Source of the DNA: Diabrotica undecimpunctata
Lineage: Eukaryota > Arthropoda > Insecta > Coleoptera > Chrysomelidae
Assembly: GCF_040954645.1 (NCBI RefSeq)
Contig: NC_092809.1
Coordinates: forward strand, 136,079,914 to 136,143,913
Direction: 5' to 3'
Length of the DNA stretch: 64,000 nucleotides
Part shown: piece after piece, positions 21,701 through 33,210 of the stretch
Layout: every line of letters starts with the position of its first letter
How positions within the stretch are numbered: position 1 is the first letter of the stretch
Made by a program: the position numbers and the translations under genes
Notes under the pieces: model-generated
Database searches by the model: none
Told to the model about the DNA's origin: nothing
Seen by the model: only the letters and a program-made list of their open reading frames with translations

Positions 21701-22850
21701 CGCTAACGGCCAGGCCTCGTCGGAGTTCGATAGACGGTTCCAGCAGCTGTCGATTTAGTTGAGAAAATAGTTGCGGCTATTTTCTCAGGGACGGACAGGT
21801 ATCATTGAGTGACGAATATAATTGCAGTTTTTAATGTATGGGTTTTCTTGAGTGGTGTAAATCGACCTTGTGAGTTTGAGAACCTCAACATATAACCAGA
21901 GCATGCCGTTCACGTTATAATTCTGTCTTTTCAGCGGCCTACTATAATTGCATCTACACATTATTAATTGATTTACACCTGTAAGTTGTCACCATCTTAA
22001 AATTTTGATTGTTTGTTTATTTTGCTATCCTGTATAATGTTTTGCTACACAAAATATTTTTAAAATATAATTTATATTGGGTGTTTGGATTTATATGTCA
22101 CTTCATAGTTTTCAGGATGAACATTATAGTACGTTTAATAAATTAAAAAGATAAGAAGGTATTCAACATAAATAATCCGATATAATCTTAATTGTATTTA
22201 GTTCTGTTTCTATTATTTCTGTAGATTTTGTTAAAAAAACCTTACTGACTATTTTTAACATCAGTTATGTTAAAAATATGAAATCTTGCAACTATATCCA
22301 GACATTTCACTATATTTACATTAGTGAACAAGGATATCTTATTTTACTTAAATACAAATCTCTCAAAGCGGGCGATAAGTAACGATAAGCAGTGACAACC
22401 GAAGGGAGAGAATAGAAGATAAAAGCCGCTGATATTATTTGTTGGTAACGCAATGAAAGGTCATAACAAACGAGAAAGTAGGGCGGGCTATTGTGAAGGC
22501 ATTGTGTATACATCCACCGGCATCATCGACATTACAAAGGCAAAGCTTTATTCAACTGGCATCGACAGTGACGCTGCCAGTGCATTAACCGGCTTATAGA
22601 CAATTGTGGGCCTATTAAATATTCTGCACAGATACAAGATAATGGGATAGCATGATGTTAATCAACAACTCTGTTTTTTAGTTATTTTTAATCATATTAT
22701 TGAGGCTTAAAAATTAACATGTACATGTTAGTTGCAAAAACTTAGTTTTCCAAAAAAACTAGTTAACTTGATACGGATGTGTATGGAAGGATTATGATGT
22801 AAGTTGGAAGTTGGATTACAATACTAGGAGGCATTTGAAACAAACAATGG
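21701..22850. other. Unassigned AT-rich region
   Basis: No domain or RNA gene recognised. The block 22340-22620 is slightly GC-richer without an open frame of note. Confidence 0.35.
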
Positions 22851-22854
22851 TCTA

Positions 22855-23090
22855 CAACATGGGAATGCACTTTCACCACAACTCTTCAACGTAGGAGCAG
22901 GGCAATATACGATAAGAACTAACAAAGAGCTCGTCGAAATATATGCAGACGCTAACATAATAAAAGAAATAAACTCCAGAAGACTCCAGTGAACAGGACA
23001 CCTCAGACGACATTCTGACGAAAGAATAGTAAAGCTGGTGGTCCACGTGGAGTACTTCGACTCTGGTCGAGAGATAATATTGCAGGTGAC
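22855..23090 (+). pseudogene. Short LINE reverse transcriptase remnant
   Basis: Plus strand reads LQHGNALSPQLFNVG, NKELVEIYADANIIK and INSRRLQ-TGHLRRHSDERI, a shrunken copy of the order 'RQGDALSPLLFN ... IYADDIVI ... LRWxGHxxR'. The catalytic second Asp is changed (YADA). Internal deletions have fused distant parts of the RT. Confidence 0.5.
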
Positions 23091-23100
23091 CTTAAAGCTA

Positions 23101-23358
23101 CTTCTTCTTCTTCAAGTGCCATCTCCACGGCGGAGGTCGGCAATCATCATAGCTATTCGGACTTTTGAGACGGCTGCTCTGAAAAGTTCATTTGATGTAC
23201 ATCCGTACCACTCTCTCAGGTTGCGCAGATATGACATTTTACGCCACCATATGCTTCTCTTTCCTTGGATCTTTCCCTACATAATTAGTTGAAGCAAGGT
23301 GTATTTCTCTCCACGAGTAATATGTCCGAGATATTTAAATTTTCTTGTTTTAACTGTA
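23101..23358 (-). mobile_element. 5'-truncated (AAG)-tailed LINE 3' end
   Basis: About 92% identical by eye to 51124-51375. On the minus strand it encodes the LINE C terminus (LEYLGHITRGEKYTLL-like, then ELFRAAVSKVRIAMMI-like) and ends in (AAG)4 at 23101. No clean TSD was found; TTAAAGC at the left and TTAAAAAGC at the right are only suggestive. Confidence 0.78.
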
Positions 23359-23489
23359 TTTAAAAAGCAACGGGCTTAAACCTACGGGCGTGGACAATAA
23401 GATAGATATTGCTTAAGACAGAGATAAATATAGGCATGTTGTCAAGTCGGCTAAAGCCTACGAGGAATTGTACCACCATCGAGTAAGTA
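23359..23489. other. Unassigned repeat-like end with (AAGT)n
   Basis: A 130-bp stretch ending in GAGTAAGTAAGTAAG (about 23477-23492). It looks like the 3' end of a further repeat with a tetranucleotide tail, but I cannot name it. Confidence 0.35.
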
Positions 23490-23830
23490 AGTAAGCTCTA
23501 TATAATGATATAGTCGATTCTTTCGCACCATTGTCTTAGATTTTCAGCCATGATGTTCTTTTTCTACCAGGACCACGTTCATCTTGGATCTTTCCCTGAA
23601 TGATCAGATGTAAAAGTTTATATTTTTCATGGTGTCTCATAATGTGATCGAACTATTCTAGCTTGCGTCTCTTTATTATATTGACCAGTTCTATTGTTTG
23701 GTTCAGTCGTCTCAGGATGTTCTCATTTCTAACTTTGTCGAACCAGCGTATTCTTAGTAGCCGACTAAATACCAACATTTCATAGCCAAGCCATGTTATA
23801 GATGTGAGGATCCATTTAGCTATCTATCTA
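23490..23830 (-). pseudogene. LINE ORF2 C-terminal remnant
   Basis: Minus strand: LGYEMLVFSRLLRIRWFDKV, then RNENILRRLNQTIELVNIIK, RRKLE-FDHIMRHHEKYKLL and GPGRKRTSWLK. This is the same LINE group as 36489-37123 and 51127-52581 but diverged. Two stops. No 3' tail. Confidence 0.65.
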
Positions 23831-24394
23831 GGTTATTTTAATAACCATCACCCAACATGAAAATACGAAAATAATCATGAACATTGCGAGACACTGCTAA
23901 ACTGGACAAATAGTATCCATATGTATCATGTCTTCGATGCAAAAGACCAAAGCATCTTCAAATTGAAAGTACATAGACAAGAATGTAACACAGATTTATT
24001 TTTTAAGGGCAAAAAACAGAAAAGCTATCCCTTATTAATCAAAACAATATTACTTCCCGACGTTTCGCATAACCAGCAAAAACCGATTATGATTATCCAG
24101 ATTAGTATCCAAATCGGGCTATTTACAATTCCACGTCTATGCTGGAACTTTTATAAAGATAACTGACCAGCCTTTACCAAATAACCCGATAAATTCGTGC
24201 AATGGATCCATTCAACATAAAAAAATTATGACAGGTTTAGAGCTGCGGTAATTTTAACTTCGAACAAATATACTCGCAGAGGCTGTCGTAAGTAGAGGCT
24301 ATCGTCAGCATACCAAGATCAAGCTACAAAGCTACTACTAAAATTGATCTCCTTCACTTAAAAAGATCTACTCGTGAAGCGTTGTCGGTAAAAT

Positions 24395-24612
24395 ATCAAC
24401 TCTACAGATCCAAGACTTGGTTGGCAATTTCTGTATCCAGAGATTTAGTTTTCCAGTCTCTTATCTTAAGTTCTTTCAAATCTTCCACTACCGCATCTAT
24501 ACTTCTTCTAGGTTGGCCTCCTCACCTGTTTTTTATCGGGTCTCTTCTCAATGTTTTCTTACTTGATCTTATTTTAGGAAGCTTTTTTTATAGCTTTGAG
24601 CTTTAATTTGCA
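24395..24612 (-). pseudogene. RTE-type LINE C-terminal remnant
   Basis: Minus strand reads GGQPRRSIDAVVEDLKELKI then RDWKTKSLDTEIANQVLDL, the 'GRPRKRWIDAVEEDLKxLxIxxWKxxAxDRxxWR' end of RTE ORF2 proteins. The core RT is absent. A stop precedes GGQPRR. Confidence 0.55.
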
Positions 24613-25929
24613 ATATTATTGATAAACTATTGGTACTTTGTACCCAATCTCCAATTATCTATTCTCCATTTATTATGTGTAGGTATATATATTATATAAT
24701 TTGTATTTTTATTATTAACTGATTTGACATACGATGGACATAAAATTATATTGCTTTTACCATAAATAATTATTACTTTTGTGGAAACTCAAACAAGTAG
24801 TTAATTTTCACGAAATCAGGTAAAGCATTGAACAAAATTTACATCGATGGTATCGTGCAAAGTCAATTTGTATTTCTATCTAGAAATACACCGTTTCATG
24901 TCATCCTACATACTAGTAAAATAATGATATAATATCACCGTAACTATCTAAAATGTCCGAGTAATTTTTATGACAATTTCAATCAAGCAGCCGTTGTGGA
25001 AGACAATTATTCGCATGTGAGTCTTTTGTTCTCGGTTTTGAGGTTAGGTTTCGTGACAACACTGAACCGTCATTGATCTGGATCATGGGTGTCTCTAAGA
25101 TAGACTATAAGGGAGAAATGACTATAAAATAATTGTAGAAATATTTGTGACGTAGTGAATATTAGAATATATTTAATGAACTGTGTTTTATTTTATTCAC
25201 GATTAAAATTGTTGAATATAATAAATAATTTACCCATGTTTGAATCATTCTTTCAATAAATTATTCGGAGTGAATGCCTGGGTTCGTTAGACTTAGGACC
25301 TTAAATATTGATTTCAGCAAAAAAATGACAGAGATCAAAATTATATAAAATATAATTCTTTCCATTTTTGTTGATGTACATTCATATTGTAAAGATAATA
25401 ATAAACGAGATAATTTAATAATTATGCTTTCCTCCCACTTCTACTATTTTCCCCATAACTCGGAAAATGTCGACCACACGAAAAAATTTGCAAAGAAGAA
25501 ATTGTAGGAAATCACAATTACAATAATTTAAGTACACACCATTTTGTTAAAAAGTTTAATATGGCTGAGATATTGAACAAAGGTAATTCAACAACAAAAC
25601 AACAAAATTCCCTGTTTTGTGTTCCGAACAAAATCTCTAGTTTTCTTTGTCCCTTCACTGGTCCTCTTCTAAGTCTCTATCTTGCATTTCCAACTTAATT
25701 CCTTTAATATTTTTTTCCAGAGTTTTTTTCTTAATTATCCCCCTTTTTATAATTGTAGGTTTCCACATTAGGATTTGGTTAGGTTTTTTTCGTTTGTTTT
25801 TTATGACTGCGCCTGTTTTTTGTGAGGCTGATACATTTGTTAGGTATACCCAGGTTTCGAATATCTTCTAGCATTTTGTTTACCATCATTTCTTATCACA
25901 AGCTTGTTTATGTAGACTTATACATATTA
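24613..25929. other. Unassigned AT-rich region
   Basis: Very AT-rich. On the minus strand near 25870-25780 a short frame reads NKMLEDIRNLGIPNKCISLT, weakly like the RT helix 'LxxLGIPxKLIxLI', but it is too short to call. Confidence 0.3.
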
Positions 25930-26369
25930 TACAGGGTGTATCAAAAAGTTACAGCCCTTTGAAGTTACAAAATGAAAATCGATCTTTTCCAAAATATTGA
26001 AAACTGTTAGAGATTTTATATTGAAAATAAACATGTGGCTTTCTTATGACAGGAATATCTTAAAAACAGTGAAATTTGTACACCCCATAAAAATTTTGTG
26101 GGGATTTTGTTCTCTTAAACCCCTCCAAATGTTTGTATATGTTTCAATTAAATTATTATTGTGGTACCATTAGTTAACTAAAATGTTTTTAAAACTTTTT
26201 TGCCTCTTAGCACTTTTTCAATAAGTCAGTTTTTATCGAGAGGCGGCTTCTTTTTTAGTATGTCTCAAAATTTCTGATGACCTAACAAAATGTAAAATTT
26301 AAATAAATTTTAATATTACTACCAGGTCTCTATACTCTTACTTAAACATTTACAAACATGTGATGGATT

Positions 26370-26598
26370 TTACAAATGTTCAAAATGACCTCGATTTTCT
26401 TTAATACACATTCGACACCGTTTTAAAAAGAAACATTGAATATTTTGAAAAATCATGGACTTCTGACGGAATCGATATGCAGCTTTTATAAATCTATTCC
26501 TTAGTTGTTGTTCGTTCATAATTGGTACGGAATATACGTAGCCTTTCGTAAAACACCAGAAGCAAAAGTGAATTTGGGTAATATCTACACCTCTGGGA
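26370..26598 (-). pseudogene. Mariner-like transposase, C-terminal fragment
   Basis: Minus strand: RGVDITQIHFCFWCFTKGYV, YSVPIMNEQQLRNRFIKAAY and RCMCIKENRGHFEHL-like C terminus (…CRMCIKENRGHFEHL-stop). This matches insect DDE transposases with a 'PRSPDLTPLDFFLWGxxKxxVYxxP...CIxxxGGHFEHL' end. The third catalytic acidic residue in TPLDFF is changed to His (TQIHFC). Upstream is lost to the Jockey insertion. Confidence 0.7.
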
Positions 26599-27736
26599 TA
26601 TGTTTCCAGACTCTGGAAAGTAGCCGAAGTCATTATGATAGCCAAACCAGGTAATACTCCTAGTAAAGTGACATCCTATCGACCAAAATCACTCCTTCCG
26701 GTGATGTCAAACTATTTAAAAAACTTTTATTAAAAAGATTAAAACCAATAATAGAAAGAAAAAATCTTACACCAAATCATCAATTTGGTTTCAGAAAACA
26801 ACATTCCACTATAGAAGTTCACAGAATAACGAATATGACAGAAAAAACAGAAGAAAAGAAAGTCTGCTCTACAATCTTCTTGGACGTAGTACAGGCGTTT
26901 GATAATGTCTGGAATGAGGGTTTGAAGCGACTGATAAGTTGCTATCACTAAATAAAATACATAACTGGACATTAACTTTACAAATGAAAAAATAGAAAAT
27001 TTCCCAGTTAGAATAAATGATACCCAAGTTCCTTATGCAACATCAGCAAAATACTTGGGCATCACCCTAGACCCGAAGCTACACTGGAAAGTCCATGTCA
27101 AAAAGAAAAGAGGGGAGCTTGATATTAGATATAAGAAATTGTATTGGCTGATTTGAAAAAATTCAACATTATCCATTCATAATAAATTATCCATTTACAA
27201 GCAAGTACTGAGGCCAGTATCGGTATATAGGTGCCAACTCTAGGGCTGTACCAAAGCTAGTAATCTAAATATTATCCAGAGATTTCTAAACAAAAGTACT
27301 GAGAAACATTGTTGATGCTTCTTGGTATATCCGTAACAGCAACCTCCACCAAGACCTGAGTATGGAAACTGTGACCGAAATAATCAAGAGAACAGCAGAA
27401 AGTCACGAGCAGAGGCTGCATAGTCATGTGAATGTCGAGACAATCCAGCTTCTTGACAACACTGAACTAAAGAGAAGACTCTTAAGGTCAAAACCATTTA
27501 AGTTACTGTAAATGTGTAACAGATTAGTGTAAAAAGCAGAGTATAGTGCTGTGATCGTATTGCTTGTTAGTTGTAGTGCATTAGTTGATATACACAATTC
27601 GAGTAAGCCATATGGTAAGCCCTTAGATTTAAGTATTTGCTGTTAATTAAGTTAGGTCAGAAAATAACTGATAATTGGTCATTTGTGACCAGATAGCAGT
27701 ATACAAACACCGCATAGGTGTTATACAAAAAAAAAT
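26599..27736 (+). mobile_element. Jockey LINE fragment, copy C, with poly(A)
   Basis: Starts inside the RT (LWKVAEVIMIAKPGNTPSKV, SYRPKSLLPVMS), is broken by deletions around the catalytic region, and continues through the C terminus (LTLDPKLHWKVHVKKKRGEL-like in other frames) to a 3' UTR ending GGTGTTATAC plus nine A's (27728-27736). It is the same family as copies A and B and shows the fullest 3' UTR of the three. 5'-truncated, dead. Confidence 0.75.
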
Positions 27737-27924
27737 TTTGTGACTTCAAAGGATTGTAACTTTTTTTATGTGCACGTTTGTACAAAGGTAAGTTAGGTTC
27801 AATCGAACTATTTTTGGTTCCAGAATACGTATTTAATTACCTACCTTTTTGTTGCACCCTGTATAATATATCATATTAGAATTACGTAGTCATAAGAAAA
27901 CACTAGCAAAAACCTGTGCTGAAT

Positions 27925-29135
27925 ATATAATCTCCAGTTTGTTAAGCCATTTACTGAAAATTTTTCTAAAGGTAATACATGGCCGTATGTACATATAATA
28001 AATGTAAGGAATAACTAAGTGACACACAGTTTGGATTCCATAACGGGTTTGGAACGAAAGAGGCATTGTTTGCGATGAACGTGATATATCTGTAGACGTG
28101 TACTGTTGTTTTATTGACTTCCAAAAGGCATTTGAACGTGTTAAGCACTCCATATTGATCGAAGTTCTAAGATACATGGGCAGAGACATTTACATAATTG
28201 CAAATTTGTATTGGAATCAAACAACATCAGTTTTAGTAGACGGTTTGCTTCTCAACATTTACTCCGAAATAATTTTTAGAAATGCACTTTCTAAAAAACA
28301 TGAAGATTTAATTGTGAACGGTGAAGTCATCAACAATTTGCGTTACGCGGACAACACAGTACTCTTAGCATCTACGCAAGAAGATCTACAAACATTACTT
28401 GACAGTGTCGTTTAAAGCCCTAAGGAAGCAGGTCTGGATCTGAATATACGGAAAACCGAAATACTCGTAATAAGTAGACAACAGAATATAAGACCGTCTA
28501 CATAGTACCAAACTTGAGCAAGTTGATTAAATTGTTTACCTTAGATATCAGTTAAACTGTAACGCAGAGAGTCATAGTAAAATTAGATCCACAATTGTGC
28601 AGGCCAGAGCCGCTTTTAGAAGGATTTACAAAGTATTATGTAACAAAGACCTAAAATTGGCATTGCTGATCCGCCTACTTATTCTTGGTCTTACTTTATG
28701 GTGTCGAGTCTTGGACTGTCAATAACAGTTATCTAAATCGCCGTAAGGCTTTCGATATGTGGTTCTATAGAAGAATTTTAAAAGTTTCTTGGGTGGAGAA
28801 GATTCAAAACTACACAATACTAGAACGTCTTGGCAAGACTACTGAGATTATAAAAAGCTTCAAGAAGAAAAAGCTGGTTCGGTGCAAGTGAAGGAGAATT
28901 AGAAGAAGCTACGAGATTAATTAAATAAACGAAGGGCACAATCTTGTACGATTTTTAAAAAGTCAAATGCTGTGATAGCTGGAATATGTCCAGAGACAAG
29001 AAGAAAAGTAACAAAGAAAAGTTTAGATTAGAGACCAACATAAAGACGAAAGAAGGTCATACGAAAGGAATGGAACGAGATGCTAGGGAGGCAAAGACCC
29101 ATCCATCCAGAGTTATGACGTCAAAAGAAGAAAAA
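27925..29135 (+). pseudogene. LINE ORF2 (RT to C terminus), decayed
   Basis: Plus strand across several frames: LLKIFLKVIHGRMY, DTQFGFHNGFGTKEALFAMN, then CFIDFQKAFERVKHSILIEV (28110-28170), IANLYWNQTTSVLVDG, the catalytic motif LRYADNTVLLAS (YADN for YADD), a C-terminal RRKAFDMWFYRRILKVSWVE and an end RSYERNGTRC-like. The RQGCVLSP segment is deleted. Related to the (AAG)-tailed LINE group but with a different end; no tail or TSD seen. Confidence 0.7.
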
Positions 29136-29139
29136 TAAG

Positions 29140-29860
29140 AAATAAGTTGGTTAAAGTGCTAAACGTACATGTTTTTTTTAAAACATTGAAACAAAAAAGA
29201 GATGTATAAAAATAAATATAATATATAAAACGAGCGCAATCCAGTGATGTTAATATTATTTTCCTACTTAATTTTCTTTTTATTTATTAACCCAAATAAA
29301 ATAAACGAACTTCACTGTTTCCGTAGGTAGGAAGACATAGCCGCCACTTCAAAACATTCAGATTTATTAAGAATTCACAACTATTAAGACTAATTCGTAT
29401 ATTTACTTTATACTGCGACATGCTATCAAGTCCATAATTGGTTTTTCAGCTGCAATTGAAAACATGAAAGGTTGTCATCCGATCCCTACTTGAAAATTGA
29501 AAAAAATAATAGGGTACGGATTCTACTGCTCTAATTTTAGACTACATTTCATGTTCCAATATCAGAAACTTTTGTAGTTTTTTTTTTTGGTTTTTCACGA
29601 AAGCCAATACTTCAAATTTGCATTTTAAAATAATCGGGTTGTTTTGAAAACTATCAAAACAGATTTGTTGACCAAATGTTTCGTATGGTTAATATTCAAT
29701 GGAATTGGAAACGCTACACCACATTTACCCCAATGAAAAAAAAAAAAAAGTTTAAACAAAACAAAAATACATTGTAAGCACTCATTATATTTTATATAGA
29801 ATTATAGATTATAAAGAAATTTCTATAGTACGCTTGATTTTCGTAAAGAAATGTTTTTTT
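29140..29860. other. Unassigned AT-rich region
   Basis: No coding motif. Contains poly-T and poly-A runs near 29579-29588 and 29739-29749. The upstream terminus of the DDE element probably lies here but I could not find its inverted repeat. Confidence 0.3.
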
Positions 29861-29879
29861 AACATTCCATTCAAATCTT

Positions 29880-30838
29880 TTCTCCATTCTCCTTCAACTT
29901 TATCAAGGTTTTTGAATCACATTGGTTTTCGATACAAGAAAATTAATAAGTGATCATCAATAATGGATTCCACTCGACTTATTAACTGGAGAAAGGAATA
30001 CTTGGACGCTATGTCTAAATTTAGAGATGAAGAAAGACCGATATTTTATCTGGATGAAACATGGTTCGATGCCCACGATACTGCTCAAAAAGGTTAGACA
30101 GACGACTCTATTAAGTGTGTACCCAATTATCGAATTAATAGAGGTCAGCGAATAATTATTCTAAATATTGGATCCAAAAATGGCTGGCTTTGAGGAGAAA
30201 GTTTTTTACTATCGACAAAAAACATTAAAGATTCAAAGCTGGATTACCATGAAAATATGACGAGTAACTTGTTTAAGGAATGGTTTGAAAAGAAAGTGTT
30301 GCTAAATTTGCCTCCAAAAAGTGTCACTGTAATGGATAACGCGACGTATTACAGCCAACAAATTAGAAAAATCCCCAGTGTAGGCTCGACGAAAAAACAA
30401 ATATCGGATTTTTTGTATGAAAATGATTTGTACTTTGAAGAAACATATACAAAAAAAGAAATGTTGGAAGTTCTTCACACAAAAGTATTTGAGAAATAGT
30501 TTATTATAGACGAATTAGCCAAACTTGATAGTCATATTAAATTGCGATTACCTCCTTATTACTGTGTTGTCAACCCTATTGAATTAATCTGAAACCAACT
30601 TAAGGGAAGTTTACGGCGTAACAACTGCTGTCCCAAATTTAGTAGCCAATCGGTATCACATGTTGTAGAAGAAATAAAACAGATTTCCCCAACACTGTGG
30701 CAAAATTCTGTTTCACATGTTACAAAAACGGAAGATCATTACAGAACATTAACCTCACATATCAAACCAATAATTATAACATTAGATGATGACGATTCTA
30801 CTGAAGATGACAGTATTTTTTTATGTTATTGTTTCTAA
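29880..30838 (+). pseudogene. DDE transposase pseudogene, DD81E spacing (Sailor/DD82E-like)
   Basis: One reading frame runs through the whole region with five stops and no frameshift: TGA at 29951, TAG at 30095, TGA at 30191, TAG at 30497, TGA at 30590. Motifs in order: HTH end TLSRFLNHIGFRYKK, catalytic FYLDETWF, NMTSNLFKEWFEKKVLLNLP, catalytic VTVMDNATYY, and catalytic PPYYCVVNPIELI. Exactly 81 codons lie between the second Asp (30335) and the Glu (30581), far from Tc1's 34. This fits the DD82E group of Tc1/mariner relatives (named Sailor, from memory). The protein would cut and paste DNA. Confidence 0.8.
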
Positions 30839-31695
30839 TTTTATTATGGTATCTTTTTTAATTCTGATTTTTGCTACCACTCTTTTAATCTTTTACTATT
30901 ATTAACATTATTTTTCATAATTTCTTTAATTTGTTCATTTCTCTTATTTCATTGTACATAATAATACAGCTATAACTACGTAGATATAAATACCTATTAA
31001 ATATATGATATGATATTTAATTTTATATTTATTATTCCAACTCTATTAAAATATTATTATGTACTTGAACTTTTTTGTTAATTTTGGCGAATCCGCTCCT
31101 GGAGGGTCTGTTGTTTGTCATTATAATACTAAATCGGTAAGGTGATCCCACCAGTGTCAAGCAAAATTTCTTATATCTTGACGAAAACTATAGAAATTAT
31201 GTTAAAAGATTGCTGGGTGTGTGTCGCTGTAGTTTTCGATTTGGTAGTGGCCTCATAAGATTGTTAGGATGATTTTCAAGCCGCACAGCAAATTTTTTGG
31301 AGCAATTTGTAATATCTTATTTAACAGTATTGACTAGGCCGTACGTAATAAACTGATTAGGTAAATACCAAGGTGTATTTATAATGACGCAGGACTGGTA
31401 ATTGAAACCTCTCCAAGATATATACATTAGACTTCGACGCTGATACCCACAGTTGGATCTCATAACTTCATACTGGCTTTTAACATTACTAATTTTTAAA
31501 CCTTGTTATGTAGAGATATTTGTGATCTAATAACCAGTCCTTTCCAGTCCAAAGTCCTTTCTAACATTTGGGATTGTATAACCATACTGTGTCACCTCTT
31601 TCGAAAGTTGTCCCAGTACCATGCACGTAAAGTCTAGCCTTGGCTTCACTTTGAAGCTTCAAACTTTTACGAAGACTTACGAAGCAAATTCGTAG
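30839..31695. other. Unassigned region downstream of transposase
   Basis: AT-rich, no recognised frame. The right terminal repeat of the transposase element should lie here if present. Confidence 0.3.
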
Positions 31696-31699
31696 CCTT

Positions 31700-32246
31700 T
31701 TTCCAATTTTTCTTCTTTTAAATATTTGATATACGTCATCAAAAGAGTTGCTTCAAATATTTGGCTTGCAGTCATTAGAGCAAAGAAGAAACATGCATTG
31801 TGTTGTGTTTATTCATAATATCATTAACAATGTTAAATATAAGACATGTGGTTTGATCAACTTTATTAGGTTTCATGTGCCAAAGGTCAACCTAAGGGTA
31901 AACAGTAATGACCTATTTTCTTGTAGTCCATGTAATTCTTGTGCAATAATAAACTATATGCAGTGTAATGAGTTAATAAAGATCTGTGATATAGAACTCT
32001 TTACCTGTAGTGTAAGGGATATTAAAAAATGTTATGAATAGATAAGTAATGGACTGAATTTTAAAATTTTATTAACTTGTGTCTTTTTTTTAATGTGTTT
32101 TATTTTCTGTGTTTTTATTTTGGACTTGTGTGTATATTGTAGTTTTTGTGTGTATATTTTTATACGAAGTAATGAGCACTCTTACATGTAATTACTACCT
32201 AGGTGGTGTTTGTAAGTTTTAATAAATAAATAAATAAAATAAATAA
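31700..32246 (+). pseudogene. CR1-group LINE C terminus with 3' UTR and (TAAA)n tail
   Basis: An open frame 31748-32041 reads LLQIFGLQSLEQRRNMHCVV, FIHNIINNVKYKT, INFIRFHVPKVNLR and ends in a stop. 'LxxFGLxSLExRRxxxxxxFxxxIIN...VPxxxLR' is the conserved C terminus of CR1-like ORF2 proteins. It is followed by ~200 bp of non-coding 3' UTR and a (TAAA)n tail at 32221-32246. The RT itself is missing. An RTE insertion sits exactly at the tail. Confidence 0.65.
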
Positions 32247-32256
32247 ATGTGTGAAC

Positions 32257-33200
32257 ATCATCATCATCTTTGTCTCGACAATCCTCTGTGGATCTTGGCC
32301 TGCTCTAAGATTCATCGCCATTCTGTTCGGTTTCTGGCAACATGTTGCCATGTTCTGATTTTTAATATCCGTAAGTTGGTTTCAACTCCATCTAACCACC
32401 TAATTCGCGGTCGGCCTTTGCTTCTTCTTCCTACAGGTGTTCCTGTGGTTAGCTTTTTAGCAACCGTATTTTCTGGCATTCGTATTATGTGTCCAGCCCA
32501 TCTAAGTCGCTGTGTTTTAATGAACGTTATGACATCTGGCTCATCAAAGAGCTGATACAATTCAAAATTATATCTTATGCGCCACTGCTCTTGGTCGTTT
32601 ATAGCTCCAAATATTTTGCGGAGTATTTTACGCTCAAATATTCCCAAAAGTCTTTCATCTTTCTGCGTTAGAGTCCATGTTTCTGCTCCATATGTGAGGA
32701 CCGGCCTCAGCAATGTTTTGTATATAATAATTTTAGTTCGTCTTTGAATGTTTCTTGAGTGGAAATGCTTTTGGAGTCCATAGTATGACCTATTTGTAAG
32801 ATTTATTCGTCTTTTGATTTCTTCGCTTGTTTTATTGGTAGCAGTCAATAGCGACCTAAGGTATGTGAAGTTGTCAACACGTCCAAAGGTATGACTTCCA
32901 AAGACTATTTCTCGTTCCTCATTTGCTATCGGATCCTTTGTAACCAACATGTACTTGGTTTTGTCTTCGTTGATGATTAGACCTACCTGTTTCGCCGCTG
33001 TTTCCAATTCTAGGAGATATTGCTCAACATCTCGCTTGCTACACCCTATTATGTCAATGTCATCAGCATATGCTAAGACTTGTATCGATCTATTGTAAAT
33101 AGTACCGCCATCTCTAATTCGTGTATCTCGGACTGCCTTTTCTAAGGCAATATTAAATAGGAGGTAAGCCAGAGCATCCCCTTGTCTGAGTCCATCCGTT
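32257..33200 (-). mobile_element. 5'-truncated RTE LINE, (GAT)n tail, 10-bp TSD
   Basis: The 944-bp insert is open from its 5' end to 32312. Motifs: LRQGDALAYLLFNIALEKAV, catalytic LAYADDIDIIG, VDNFTYLRSLLTATNKTSEE, LTYGAETWTLTQKDERLLGI, FERKILRKIFGAINDQEQWR, LRWAGHIIRMP and GRRSKGRPRIRWLDGVETNL. A single TGA after RNRTEWR removes the last residues; they follow in frame up to a GATGATGATG tail. TSD ATGTGTGAAC at 32247-32256 and 33201-33210. Same family as 1648-1852. Confidence 0.88.
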
Positions 33201-33210
33201 ATGTGTGAAC

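Larger units (their letters stand above)
25932..27861 (-). mobile_element. Mariner-like DNA transposon with TA sites, carrying a nested Jockey
   Basis: The ends are CAGGGTGTATCAAAAAG (25932) and, inverted, CAGGGTGCAACAAAAAG (27861), each flanked by TA (25930-25931 and 27862-27863), the Tc1/mariner target site. Both terminal regions also share AAAGTTACA.CCTTTGAAGT inverted, so the TIRs were long; the left one lacks ~100 bp present in the right. The transposase 3' end is at 26370-26598. Jockey copy C replaces the rest of the transposase gene. Confidence 0.75.

Noticed and set aside
32247..32555. 102-codon plus-strand ORF
   Set aside because: Antisense shadow of the RTE reverse transcriptase on the minus strand.
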